DNA of 64,000 nucleotides from contig DDGC01000029.1 of the NCBI GenBank assembly GCA_002337455.1, positions 56,994 to 120,993 on the forward strand, written 5' to 3'. The notes under the pieces are model-generated. The model made no database searches and was not told the origin of the DNA. It saw nothing but the letters and a program-made list of their open reading frames with translations. Within the stretch, counting starts at the first letter, position 1. Each line of letters opens with the position of its first letter. Made by a program: the position numbers and the translations under genes. This DNA comes from Rhizobiales bacterium UBA1912. Its GTDB lineage: Bacteria > Pseudomonadota > Alphaproteobacteria > Rhizobiales > Devosiaceae. This document shows positions 51,046 to 59,716 of the stretch, piece by piece.

Positions 51046-53417
51046 TGTGAACTCCCGATCTTGCGCCCGCGCCCGGACCTGGCACCGCTAGTGCCACTGG
51101 TCGAGGCCCGCAGACGGATGAGGGCAAGGATGGCGAGGCCCGCGGCCATGACCACCGAAATTTCGCCCAGCGTATCAATGGCACGATAGTCGACGAGGAT
51201 GACGTTGACGACGTTTCGGCCATGGGCGATCGGCGTACTCGTGGCCCTGAACAGATCGGTCAGCGTCAGATCGAGATCGGTCTGAAGCACGACGAGCAGC
51301 AGAATTGTGATGCCAAGGCCGACGGCCAGCGCAACCACGCCATCGCGCAAGCCGGTTTCCAGGTCGCGGCTATCGGCTTCATCGAGGTGCAGCCGGGTCA
51401 TGACGAGTGCAAGGATGATGACCGTCAGGGTTTCGACCATGAATTGGGTGAAGCTGAGATCCGGTGCGCCGAACAGCATGAAGATAACGGCGACCGCAAA
51501 GCCCTGGATGCCGAGGGCCACGATGGCGGTAAGGCGGGTTCGCGCCACAATAACCGCTATGAGCCCGATGGCCGCAATACCGATGGCGCCCCACTCATAG
51601 AAGTTGAGCTCGGGCCAGGCGGGGACTGGCGGCAGGCTGTCGGTGGCCAGCAAAGGCGCAAAAATGCCGACGGCAAGCACAGTAAACAACAAAAGCAGAT
51701 ACCATTCGAGACGGCCATGATGGAGGACGCGGGTTATGCGATCTGCAAACCGGACGAGGCCGAACATGAAGGCATCAAAACCGATATCGAAGGTCCAGCC
51801 GATAGCTTCGCCGGTGCGCCGCAATGTCGAGCGAACAGCATCGACCTTCCAGAACAGAACGCCGCCCAGCGCCCATGTGACGATGGAAGCCCACACGGCA
51901 GGGTTGGTGAGATCGAAGGCCAGATGGATATGGGCATCGACGGCGGCATTGTAGATCGCTCCGCCCGCCGGATCGAGCACGGCGTGGTTTAGCCAGTCGG
52001 TAAACAAGCCCGCGGAAATTCCGAGCGCGGCCAGAGTGACCGGGCCGGAATAAAGGCTCAGCGGCCCTTCGTGGGGCGCGTGCGGGGTCGGACGCAGATC
52101 GCCCAGGAACGGTTTGAAGGCGATAAGGAGGCCCACCACCATCATCAGGGCGTTGCCGACGATGAGCACGGCGAGGAACATCAGGTCGGGCCAAACCCCG
52201 GAGGTCAGCGCCAGATACATTTCTTCCTTGGCAAGAAAACCAATGGCGATGGGAAAGCCGGCCATGGAAAAGCCGGCCAGAACCGCCGCGATAAACGTGA
52301 TTGGCATGGCCTCGCGCAGGCCGCCGAGCATGGTGATGTCACGCGTGCCGGTGCCGTGATCGATGGTGCCCGCGATCATGAACAACGCGCCCTTGAACAG
52401 CGAATGGGCGCACAGATAAAGCAGCGCACCGAGTATGGCTTCCTTGGTGCCGAAGCCGATGAGCATGACCAGCAAGCCAAGCGAGCCCAGCGTGGTGTAT
52501 GCCAGCATCTGCTTTAGATCGGTCTGCCGCACCGCCAGTGCGCTGCCCATCAAAAGGGTGGCGCCACCAAACAGGGTCAGGATCCAGAACCATGGCTCGG
52601 TATCGCCCAGGATGGGGGTCATGCGGGCCAGTAGATAGACGCCAGCCTTCACCATGGTCGCCGAGTGCAGATAGGCCGAAACCGGGGTTGGCGCTTCCAT
52701 GGCGTTGGGAAGCCAGAAATGGAGCGGAACCTGCGCCGACTTGGCGAACGCGCCGGTCACGACCAGCAGCATGGCAATGAGATACAGCCCGCTTTCCTGT
52801 GCCGCCCCGGCAGTGACCAGCATGCCGGTCAGCGAGTTCTGGCCCGTGATGAGCGTCAAAAGGATTAGCCCCGCCAGCAGCGCAAGCCCGCCACCGCCGG
52901 TGACGACCAGCGCCTGAATGGCAGCCCGGCGCGCGGCCTGGCGGGAGTGATCGAAGCCGATCAGGAGGAACGAGGTGATCGAGGTCAGTTCCCAGAAGAC
53001 GAACAGGGTGAAGACGTTATCGGCCAGAACCAGGCCGAGCATCGAACCCATGAACATCAGGATGTAGGAAAAGAACCGTCCCTGATGGGGGTGTCCGGCC
53101 AGATAGCCGCCCGAATAGATGACGATAAAGGTGCCGATACCAGAGATCAGCACACCGAACACAAGGCTCAGGCCGTCGACAAAAAAGGAAAACGAAATGC
53201 CGTAGGCGGGAATCCAGTCGAGGCCGACGCGGATAACTGACAAATCGGCGATGGGGCCGATGAAGGAAATGAAGGTGGCAAAAATCGCGGCTGGAACGAT
53301 GGCCAGTATCCAGCCGGCCGCCGGTCCGGCAAAGGTCTTGATCCATGGCGCGAACACGGCCGCGACGAATGGAGCGATCGCGATCAGCGCGACAATCACA
53401 TCAAGACCTGGTCCCAA
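51042..53417 (-). CDS. mrpA: Mrp Na+/H+ antiporter subunit A
   Basis: The largest subunit, 791 residues with about 20 helices. The NuoL-like part has FFVDGLSLVFGVLISGIGTFIVIYS, LFVFWELTSITSFLLIGFDH with the key glutamate, and VPLHFWLPNAMEAPTPVSAYLHSATMVKAGVYLLARM. The C-terminal MnhA/MbhD-like part holds FGAPDLSFTQFMVETLTVIILALVM. It translocates protons in exchange for sodium. The start is TTG at 53417, preceded by GGGGG. The upstream gap contains an 8-bp palindrome at 53449-53470. Confidence 0.95.
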   Translation of the reverse strand: MGPGLDVIVALIAIAPFVAAVFAPWIKTFAGPAAGWILAIVPAAIFATFISFIGPIADLSVIRVGLDWIPAYGISFSFFVDGLSLVFGVLISGIGTFIVIYSGGYLAGHPHQGRFFSYILMFMGSMLGLVLADNVFTLFVFWELTSITSFLLIGFDHSRQAARRAAIQALVVTGGGGLALLAGLILLTLITGQNSLTGMLVTAGAAQESGLYLIAMLLVVTGAFAKSAQVPLHFWLPNAMEAPTPVSAYLHSATMVKAGVYLLARMTPILGDTEPWFWILTLFGGATLLMGSALAVRQTDLKQMLAYTTLGSLGLLVMLIGFGTKEAILGALLYLCAHSLFKGALFMIAGTIDHGTGTRDITMLGGLREAMPITFIAAVLAGFSMAGFPIAIGFLAKEEMYLALTSGVWPDLMFLAVLIVGNALMMVVGLLIAFKPFLGDLRPTPHAPHEGPLSLYSGPVTLAALGISAGLFTDWLNHAVLDPAGGAIYNAAVDAHIHLAFDLTNPAVWASIVTWALGGVLFWKVDAVRSTLRRTGEAIGWTFDIGFDAFMFGLVRFADRITRVLHHGRLEWYLLLLFTVLAVGIFAPLLATDSLPPVPAWPELNFYEWGAIGIAAIGLIAVIVARTRLTAIVALGIQGFAVAVIFMLFGAPDLSFTQFMVETLTVIILALVMTRLHLDEADSRDLETGLRDGVVALAVGLGITILLLVVLQTDLDLTLTDLFRATSTPIAHGRNVVNVILVDYRAIDTLGEISVVMAAGLAILALIRLRASTSGTSGARSGRGRKIGSSQ

Positions 53418-53448
53418 GCGAGCCCCCGAACTTCGTTCTTACGTCCGA

Positions 53449-53470
53449 TCAACAGCCCAATTGCTGTTGA
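53449..53470. promoter_or_regulatory. Inverted repeat in the mrpA leader
   Basis: TCAACAGC-ccaatt-GCTGTTGA is a perfect 8-bp inverted repeat 32 bp upstream of the mrpA start and 151 bp from msrB. It may be a regulator site or an RNA hairpin in the operon leader. Confidence 0.45.
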
Positions 53471-53621
53471 AAGGAATCATTGGCGCAAACAGTACGCATC
53501 CCTGCCACAAGCTCAACAAAAACCGGTTGGCGGGAACGCAATATTGACCCCCGCAGTTGTGATAACCACATTGGCACCAACTGATATAGTCCGAGTGCAC
53601 AACCGGCAGGAGTGACGCAAG

Positions 53622-54020
53622 ATGAACGACAAGCAAAGGATCTCCAACAGCGAATGGCGCGATAAATTGACGCCCGAACAGTACCATGTGACACGCGAAC
53701 ATGGCACAGAGCGCGCCTTTTCCCACGACTACAATGTGGAGAAACGCGACGGGGTCTATCATTGCGTGTGTTGTGATGCGCCGCTTTTCACCTCCGGCAC
53801 CAAGTACGATTCCGGATCGGGCTGGCCGAGCTTTTTCCAGCCGGTCTCCGAGGATGCGATCAAAGAAATCGACGACAGAAGCCATTTCATGCGCCGCACG
53901 GAAATCCGCTGCGCCAATTGCGATGCCCATATCGGGCACGTCTTTCCCGACGGCCCTGCTCCGAGCGGCCTTCGCTATTGCACCAACGGGCTTGCACTGA
54001 ACTTCAAGCCCGAAGAATAG
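53622..54020 (+). CDS. msrB: Peptide methionine (R)-S-oxide reductase
   Basis: MsrB repairs methionine-R-sulfoxide in proteins. The 132-residue protein has both zinc pairs (Cys48/Cys51 in YHCVCCD and Cys97/Cys100 in RCANCD), the substrate motif DSGSGWPSFFQP and the catalytic Cys120 in GLRYCTNGLALNFKP. It has no signal peptide, so it is cytoplasmic. The gene is divergent from the Mrp operon. The next gene follows 51 bp later. MsrB and the superoxide dismutase downstream both deal with oxidative damage. Confidence 0.97.
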   Translation: MNDKQRISNSEWRDKLTPEQYHVTREHGTERAFSHDYNVEKRDGVYHCVCCDAPLFTSGTKYDSGSGWPSFFQPVSEDAIKEIDDRSHFMRRTEIRCANCDAHIGHVFPDGPAPSGLRYCTNGLALNFKPEE

Positions 54021-54071
54021 TGGCCGGAAATTTTCGAATCTTTTTTGCCTAGAGCATTTCAGGGATAAACC

Positions 54072-56150
54072 ATGACCGACATCGCGCCACCCGTTGCCGC
54101 GCAACGCCCCCATTCGGACACGCGGCACGGGACGACCCGCAACGACCCCTATAACTGGCTGCGGGCCGGCAATTGGCGCGAGGTCATGGCAGACCCCGGC
54201 GTTCTGCCCGAAGATATCCGCAAATATCTCGAAGCGGAAAATGCCTGGTATGAAAGCGGATTCGGAAAGCCGACCGAGGCGCTGCGCGAGAAAATCTATG
54301 CGGAAATCCGCGGGCGGATCAAAGAGGACGACAGTTCTGTCCCCACCCCGGATGGGCCGTTTGCCTATGCGTCACGGACGCGCGAGGGCGATCAGTATCC
54401 CCTTATCGTCCGCACGCCGCGCGACGGCGGTAGCGAAACGGTACTGCTCGATTGCAACGCCGAAGCTGGCGAGGGCTATTTCGGGTTCGGTGGCGCCGAG
54501 CATTCGCCCTGCCACACCATGGTGGCCTGGGCGGCAGACCGGAACGGATCGGAATATTACACGATCCTTATCCGCGATCTCGACACCGGGAAGGACCGCG
54601 ACGAACGGATTGAGAAATCGGGCAGCGGCGCTGTCTGGGCCAATGATTCATCGCGGTTCTATTATGTCGAGCTCGACGAGAACCATCGCCCCTTCCGGGT
54701 GCGCGAGCATGTGCTGGGGACCAGCCAGGCCGATGATGCGATTGTTTATGAAGAAAAGGATGCTGGGTTTTTCGTCGGCGTGGGCATGACGCAATCGCGG
54801 CGTTACCTCACCATCTCGGCGCATGACCATCAGACCTCGGAAGTCTGGCTGATCGACGCGGAAAACGGCGGCGCGCCGTTCTGCGTGGAAAAGCGGCACG
54901 AGAATACCGAATATTCGGTCGAGGAACGGAGCGGCACGCTCTACATCCTGACCAATGACGATGAAGCCGAAGACTTCAAGATCGTTACCGCGCCTGTCAG
55001 CGCGCCGGGCGTGGACAATTGGGCCGATCTGGTGCCCCACGAGGCGGGGCGGCTGATCCTCGATGTCGAAGTGATCGCCAACCATCTGATCCGGCTCGAG
55101 CGCAAGGACGGCTTGCCGCGGATCGTAGTGCGCGACTTGCGCGATGGCCGGGAGCAGACAATTTCCTTTCCCGAGGAAGCTTATTCGCTGGGCCTGATTT
55201 CCGGCTACGAGTTCGATACCGCCACGATCCGGTTTTCCTATTCCTCACCCACCACCCCGGCGCAGGTTTTCGACCTCGATCTTGCGAGCGGCGAGCGCGT
55301 GTTGCGCAAGCAGCAGGAAGTTCCCTCGGGGCACGATCCGGCGTTGTATGAAACGCGGCGGCTGTTTGCCAAAGCGCCGGATGGTGAGGAGGTGCCGGTC
55401 ACTTTGCTTTACCGCAAAGGGCTGGTGCTCGATGGCAGCGCTCCTGCCCTGCTCTATGGGTATGGCGCCTATGGTCATTCCATTCCAGCGGGGTTTTCGG
55501 TCTCGGTGCTTTCGCTTGTCGATCGGGGGTTCGTCTATGCCATCGCCCATATCCGGGGTGGGATGGACAAGGGGTATCGCTGGTACAAGAACGGGCGCGC
55601 GGCGCATAAGACCAACACGTTTTCCGATTTCATCGCTGCGGCGGAAATGCTGATCGAAAAGGGCTATTCGTCCAAAGGGCGGATTGTGGCCGAAGGCGGG
55701 TCCGCGGGTGGTATGCTGATGGGCGCAATTGCCAATATGCGGCCCGACCTGTGGGCCGGGGTCATGGCGATCGTGCCGTTCGTGGATGTGCTCAACACCA
55801 TGCTCGACGACACGCTGCCGCTAACCCCACCGGAATGGCCCGAATGGGGCAACCCGATAACCTCGGAAGACGACTACAAGCGGATCGCGGCCTATTCACC
55901 CTATGACAATGTGGAAGCCAAAACCTATCCGCCGATCCTGGCGCTGGCGGGGCTGACGGATCCGCGCGTCACCTATTGGGAGCCGGCCAAATGGGTGGCA
56001 AAGCTGCGTGCAACCAAGACCGATGAGAACGCATTGTACCTGCGCACCAACATGGACGCCGGGCATGGCGGCGCTTCGGGACGGTTCGAGCGGATCAAGG
56101 AGAGAGCTATCACCTATGCCTTTGCGCTCAAATGCACTCAATTGGCATAA
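54072..56150 (+). CDS. S9-family prolyl oligopeptidase (oligopeptidase B-like)
   Basis: A 692-residue enzyme with an N-terminal seven-bladed propeller (~70-400) and a C-terminal alpha/beta-hydrolase. The nucleophile is Ser544 in EGGSAGGMLMG, the aspartate lies in GLTDPRVTYWEPAKW and the histidine in DAGHGGASGR. LYGYGAYGHSIPAGFS and AHIRGGMDKGYRWYKNGR are typical of PtrB, which cleaves short peptides after Arg/Lys. No signal peptide is visible, so it is cytoplasmic. A TAGAGCATTTCAGG fragment of the dispersed element lies just before its start (54050). The specificity is inferred from family. Confidence 0.92.
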   Translation: MTDIAPPVAAQRPHSDTRHGTTRNDPYNWLRAGNWREVMADPGVLPEDIRKYLEAENAWYESGFGKPTEALREKIYAEIRGRIKEDDSSVPTPDGPFAYASRTREGDQYPLIVRTPRDGGSETVLLDCNAEAGEGYFGFGGAEHSPCHTMVAWAADRNGSEYYTILIRDLDTGKDRDERIEKSGSGAVWANDSSRFYYVELDENHRPFRVREHVLGTSQADDAIVYEEKDAGFFVGVGMTQSRRYLTISAHDHQTSEVWLIDAENGGAPFCVEKRHENTEYSVEERSGTLYILTNDDEAEDFKIVTAPVSAPGVDNWADLVPHEAGRLILDVEVIANHLIRLERKDGLPRIVVRDLRDGREQTISFPEEAYSLGLISGYEFDTATIRFSYSSPTTPAQVFDLDLASGERVLRKQQEVPSGHDPALYETRRLFAKAPDGEEVPVTLLYRKGLVLDGSAPALLYGYGAYGHSIPAGFSVSVLSLVDRGFVYAIAHIRGGMDKGYRWYKNGRAAHKTNTFSDFIAAAEMLIEKGYSSKGRIVAEGGSAGGMLMGAIANMRPDLWAGVMAIVPFVDVLNTMLDDTLPLTPPEWPEWGNPITSEDDYKRIAAYSPYDNVEAKTYPPILALAGLTDPRVTYWEPAKWVAKLRATKTDENALYLRTNMDAGHGGASGRFERIKERAITYAFALKCTQLA

Positions 56151-56272
56151 GTTTTCCCGCACAGCCGTTGCACCGGTGTCATGGCGACGGTATATAAGAA
56201 GCATTAGCTTGGTAAATTCATAGTCAATTTATCCGGCGAGAGATTTTCAGAACCCTATAAGGAGGCCCTCCG

Positions 56273-56872
56273 ATGAGCTTTTCACTCCCCGATCTGCCCT
56301 ATGCCTACGACGCACTTGGCCCGTATATGTCGGCTGAAACGCTTGAGTTTCATCACGACAAGCACCACCAGGCCTATGTGACCAATGGCAACAAGCTGCT
56401 CGAAGGCTCGGGCCTCGAGGGCAAGAGCCTCGAAGAGATCGTCAAGGAAAGCTTCGGCAAGAATCAGCCGCTGTTCAACAATGCCGGCCAGCACTTCAAC
56501 CACATCCATTTCTGGAAGTGGATGAAACCCAATGGCGGCGGCAAGTCCCTGCCCGGCAAGCTGCAGGCGGCAGTCGATTCCGATCTTGGCGGGTATGACA
56601 AGTTCCGCGAGGACTTCCTTGCCGCAGGCGCCGGCCAGTTCGGTTCGGGCTGGGCGTGGCTAACCCTCAAGGACGGCAAGCTGGCCGTTACCAAGACCGC
56701 GAATGGCGAAAACCCGCTGGTGCACGGCGGCACGCCGCTGCTGGGTGTGGATGTGTGGGAACACTCCTATTACATCGACTACCGCAATGCGCGCCCTAAA
56801 TATCTCGAAGCCTGGTTCGACAATCTGGTGAACTGGGAATACGTGGCCGAGCTGCACGAAGCCGCTTCGTAA
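56273..56872 (+). CDS. sodB: Superoxide dismutase, Fe/Mn type
   Basis: A 199-residue enzyme converting superoxide to oxygen and hydrogen peroxide. Metal ligands are visible: His27 in LEFHHDKHHQAYV, a second His in NNAGQHFNHIHFW, and Asp/His in LLGVDVWEHSYYIDYRNARPKYLEAWFDNLVNWEYV. The FGSGWAWLTL and QH pattern fits the iron- or cambialistic type; metal choice cannot be settled by sequence alone. AAGGAGG precedes the ATG by eight bases. A strong hairpin follows the stop. It lacks a signal peptide and is cytoplasmic. Confidence 0.96.
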   Translation: MSFSLPDLPYAYDALGPYMSAETLEFHHDKHHQAYVTNGNKLLEGSGLEGKSLEEIVKESFGKNQPLFNNAGQHFNHIHFWKWMKPNGGGKSLPGKLQAAVDSDLGGYDKFREDFLAAGAGQFGSGWAWLTLKDGKLAVTKTANGENPLVHGGTPLLGVDVWEHSYYIDYRNARPKYLEAWFDNLVNWEYVAELHEAAS

Positions 56873-56893
56873 ATTATCCCATTGCATCAATGC

Positions 56894-56927
56894 CATATGG
56901 CCCGTCTGTCCACAGGCGGGCCATATG
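56894..56927. terminator. Terminator downstream of sodB
   Basis: A 15-bp stem (arms 56894-56908 and 56913-56927, one G-U pair) around a TCCA loop begins 22 bp after the sodB stop. The following CTTTA is only weakly T-rich. Confidence 0.7.
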
Positions 56928-57018
56928 CTTTAAGGTTACTGGAACTGGTATCTTCCGGCTGCGAGACAGGCGTGTTAAGGCTTGGGTAACCATTGATATT
57001 CCACGCCGTGAGCCGCCC

Positions 57019-57567
57019 GTGTTGCCTGTCCCGACCATTGCCGTTCTGTCCAATAGCCCGGCTCTGGCCTCGGTCCTCGGCGCGACGCTGCGCAGGGGAC
57101 ATCGCTGGCGGGTGCGGGAATTTTGCGACCATCGGGCGCTGGGCGACTATATGCGCATCGCACCGCTGGCGCTGCTGGTCGCCGATTACGACCTTGAACG
57201 GGTCACCGCGGCAGACGTGGCGCTCTCGATCCGCAACAGCGACGATCTTGCGTCCCGGCATGTCCAGATCATCGCCCTGAGCCGGACGGTCGATGGCGAG
57301 ATGCGACGCCGATGCGTTCAGGCGGGCATTGATGAGGTGATCGTCAAGCCCATGAGCCCGGTCTATCTCGAAGAGCGGATTGCCGCGCGGCTGGGCACCG
57401 GCACCGGCGCTTACGTGAACGCCGAACCCTATTATGTTGGGCCGGAACGCCGCAACCGGATAGCGCTGGACGATACGCGGGTCATCCCCGTCGAGCGGCG
57501 CGGTGAAAACATCGTCTCGTTTCTCGCCCACAAGGCGATGCGCGAGCAGCGCCCAGATCAGATCTAG
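57019..57567 (+). CDS. CheY-like receiver-domain protein with incomplete acidic pocket
   Basis: A ~182-residue protein: a receiver domain (1-125) with the phospho-acceptor position Asp56 (LLVADYD), a switch Ser in IIALSRT and the conserved lysine Lys110 (VIVKPMSP). The acidic pair that normally binds magnesium after the first strand is replaced by Ser-Asn (AVLSNSP), so normal phosphorylation is doubtful. The C-terminal ~60 residues hold YYVGPERRNR, a motif common in Hyphomicrobiales regulators, with no known output domain. The start is probably GTG at 57019 with GTGAG upstream. A near-CtrA site (TTAA-N7-GTAAC) lies at 56975. Confidence 0.75.
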   Translation: MLPVPTIAVLSNSPALASVLGATLRRGHRWRVREFCDHRALGDYMRIAPLALLVADYDLERVTAADVALSIRNSDDLASRHVQIIALSRTVDGEMRRRCVQAGIDEVIVKPMSPVYLEERIAARLGTGTGAYVNAEPYYVGPERRNRIALDDTRVIPVERRGENIVSFLAHKAMREQRPDQI

Positions 57568-58094
57568 GCGAGACGCGCAAGCCTGTTCCACAGGTCGTCG
57601 AAGGTCTCCGAGATCTGGATGAGGGCATCGATATTGCCGCGTCCTATGGCGGCAACGTCGCCGGCGAACCCCCTCACCACTTCATAGGCCCTGCCCTGAT
57701 TGAGTAGGCCGACCGGGCGTTCGCTTTGCGCACCGCCGGCGGCAACCCATGCCGAATAGAGGGCGGCGATCGTATCGATGCCGCCCGGCAAGCCAATCAG
57801 CGCCTGTCCGGCCTCCACGATACGGGCGGCGGCAGCGGCTTCTGTTTCCTCTACGACGATTTCCACGCCTTGCGGCACGTCGAGACGGCGGGCAACCGGG
57901 CCAGTGGCGACGGTGACGCGGCCACCGCCGGCCAGTGCAGACTCGACCAGCGTGCGCGGCCATTGGCCATTGCGGGCGATGCAGTGGAGGTGGGCCTGGT
58001 TGCGGGCTATGGTAGCGCCGGCCTGCCTGTAGAGCGCCTGATGGGCGGTCACGCCGGTGTCGGCGAATACGGCAACGGCGCTGAGCTTTGCCAT
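57564..58094 (-). CDS. LOG-like Rossmann-fold protein with altered active-site motif
   Basis: A 176-residue protein: LSAVAVFADTGVTAHQALYRQAGATIARNQAHLHCIARNGQWPRTLVESALAGGGRVTVATG, then EAGQALIGLPGGIDTIAALYSAW. This resembles the LOG (cytokinin riboside phosphorylase) and TIGR00725 family, whose signature is PGGxGTxxE. Here it reads PGGIDTIAAL, so the glycine and the catalytic glutamate are lost. Nucleotide hydrolysis in the LOG manner is therefore unlikely. It lies 3 bp after the HerA-like ATPase gene and shares a CTAG stop overlap with the convergent receiver gene. Confidence 0.6.
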   Translation of the reverse strand: MAKLSAVAVFADTGVTAHQALYRQAGATIARNQAHLHCIARNGQWPRTLVESALAGGGRVTVATGPVARRLDVPQGVEIVVEETEAAAAARIVEAGQALIGLPGGIDTIAALYSAWVAAGGAQSERPVGLLNQGRAYEVVRGFAGDVAAIGRGNIDALIQISETFDDLWNRLARLA

Positions 58095-58097
58095 AAG

Positions 58098-59582
58098 TTA
58101 GCGCCCCCGCGTGAGCGTGCCGAGCACGCTGCGGACAAACGAATCCCCGGCGCGGCGGGCGACGGTTCGGGCAAAACTGGTGAGCGCGGCTTCCATGGGA
58201 GTTTGCCGTGTCGAACGGCGAGTCGCCTGCTTTGTGCGCGCCTCTTCCATCTTTTGCAGCTCGGCCTCGTGGGCAGCGATTTCGGCTTCGCGCAGCGCTT
58301 TGGCGGCGCGGACATCAAGCAGTTCGTAGGCCGATTCGCGATCAACGCTGGTATCGTAAACGCCGGAAACCGGGCTTCCTGAGACCACTGTTGCCCTCTC
58401 GTCCGGCGTGATGGGCGCCATGCGGGAGGACGGCGGACGGATCAGGGTACGACCGACCACCGAGGGGATGCCTTTTTCTTCCAGCACCGACACCAGCGCC
58501 TCGCCGGTTCCGAGCTGGGTGATGACTTCGGCGGTGTCGAAATCGGGATTGGGCCGGAAGGTTTCGGCGGCGATCCTTACCGCTTTCTGTTCCTTGGGCG
58601 TGTAGGCGCGCAGGGCGTGCTGAATGCGATTGCCCAGTTGGGCGAGCACGCCCTCGGGCACGTCGGCAGGGTTCTGCGTTACAAAATAAACACCAACCCC
58701 TTTTGAACGTACGAGTTTTACAACCTGCTCGATTTTGTCGAGCAACACTTTAGGCGCCTCATCGAACAAAAGGTGCGCCTCGTCGAAAAAGAACACCAGT
58801 TTGGGCTTGTCCGGATTGCCCACTTCGGGAAGCTGTTCGAACAATTCGGACAGCAGCCAGAGCAGGAACATAGCATAGAGCCGAGGGGCGCGCATAAGTT
58901 CGTCGGCGGCGAGGATCGAGATGAAGCCGCGGCCTTGTGTGTCGGTGCGCATAAGGTCGGAAATTTTTAGCGCCGGTTCGCCGAAGAAATTCTCGGCGCC
59001 CTGTTGTTCGAGGACCAGTAGGGCGCGCTGGATGGCGCCGACCGAGGCTGTGGAGATGTTGCCGTAGTGGGCGGAAAGCTCGGCGCGGCGCTCGGCGACG
59101 TGGCTAAGGAGCGATCGCAAGTCCTTGAAATCAAGAAGCAAAAGACCTTCGTCATCGGCCAACTTGAAGGTGGCATTGAGGATGCCTTCCTGGGTGGCGT
59201 TGAGGTCGAGCATGCGCGAGAGGAGCAGCGGTCCCATCTCGGAAACCGTAGTGCGGATCGGGTGGCCCTGGCGGCCGAACAGGTCCCAGAAGATGGTGGG
59301 GAAGCCCTCGAAGGCGTAGTCGGTAAAGCCGATTTTTTCGGCGCGTGCGGCGAGGAAGTCCTTGGGCTCGCCTGGCTTGGCCAGTCCTGCCACATCGCCC
59401 TTGATATCGGCGCAGAATACGGGGACCCCAGCGCGGGAGAACCCTTCGGCAAGTATCTGGAGAGTAACGGTTTTTCCCGTTCCGGTGGCGCCCGTGATGA
59501 GACCGTGGCGGTTGCCGAAACCGAGGTGGAGGTACTCCGGCCGGGTGCTGGTTCCGAGATAAACGGCGTCGTCGACAAGCAT
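58098..59582 (-). CDS. HerA-like ATPase (DUF853/helicase HerA-like)
   Basis: A ~494-residue FtsK/HerA-superfamily ATPase: Walker A GATGTGKTVTLQ at about residues 31-42, VFCADIKGDVAGLAKPG, Walker B-like KLVFFFDEAHLLFD and the sensor FVTQNPADVPEGVLAQLGNRIQHALRAYTPKEQKAV. The C-terminal ~90 residues are Arg/Ala/Glu-rich (KALREAEIAAHEAELQKMEEART). The DUF853 type is widespread and poorly understood, possibly working on DNA or proteins. The start is ATG 59582, though an in-frame TTG lies six codons earlier; neither has a strong ribosome-binding site. The LOG-like gene follows after three bases. Confidence 0.9.
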   Translation of the reverse strand: MLVDDAVYLGTSTRPEYLHLGFGNRHGLITGATGTGKTVTLQILAEGFSRAGVPVFCADIKGDVAGLAKPGEPKDFLAARAEKIGFTDYAFEGFPTIFWDLFGRQGHPIRTTVSEMGPLLLSRMLDLNATQEGILNATFKLADDEGLLLLDFKDLRSLLSHVAERRAELSAHYGNISTASVGAIQRALLVLEQQGAENFFGEPALKISDLMRTDTQGRGFISILAADELMRAPRLYAMFLLWLLSELFEQLPEVGNPDKPKLVFFFDEAHLLFDEAPKVLLDKIEQVVKLVRSKGVGVYFVTQNPADVPEGVLAQLGNRIQHALRAYTPKEQKAVRIAAETFRPNPDFDTAEVITQLGTGEALVSVLEEKGIPSVVGRTLIRPPSSRMAPITPDERATVVSGSPVSGVYDTSVDRESAYELLDVRAAKALREAEIAAHEAELQKMEEARTKQATRRSTRQTPMEAALTSFARTVARRAGDSFVRSVLGTLTRGR

Positions 59583-59716
59583 GGGCGGGGTCCGATTCAA
59601 CAGCAGGACTCAATCTATAGCGGTGTGAAAGCGCGCACCGCAAGGATTCACTATTGCGCGTAAAAAGTATGGAGTTGAGTGAAATTTACCCGTTAGTTGC
59701 CGGAATCGGAGGAAAT

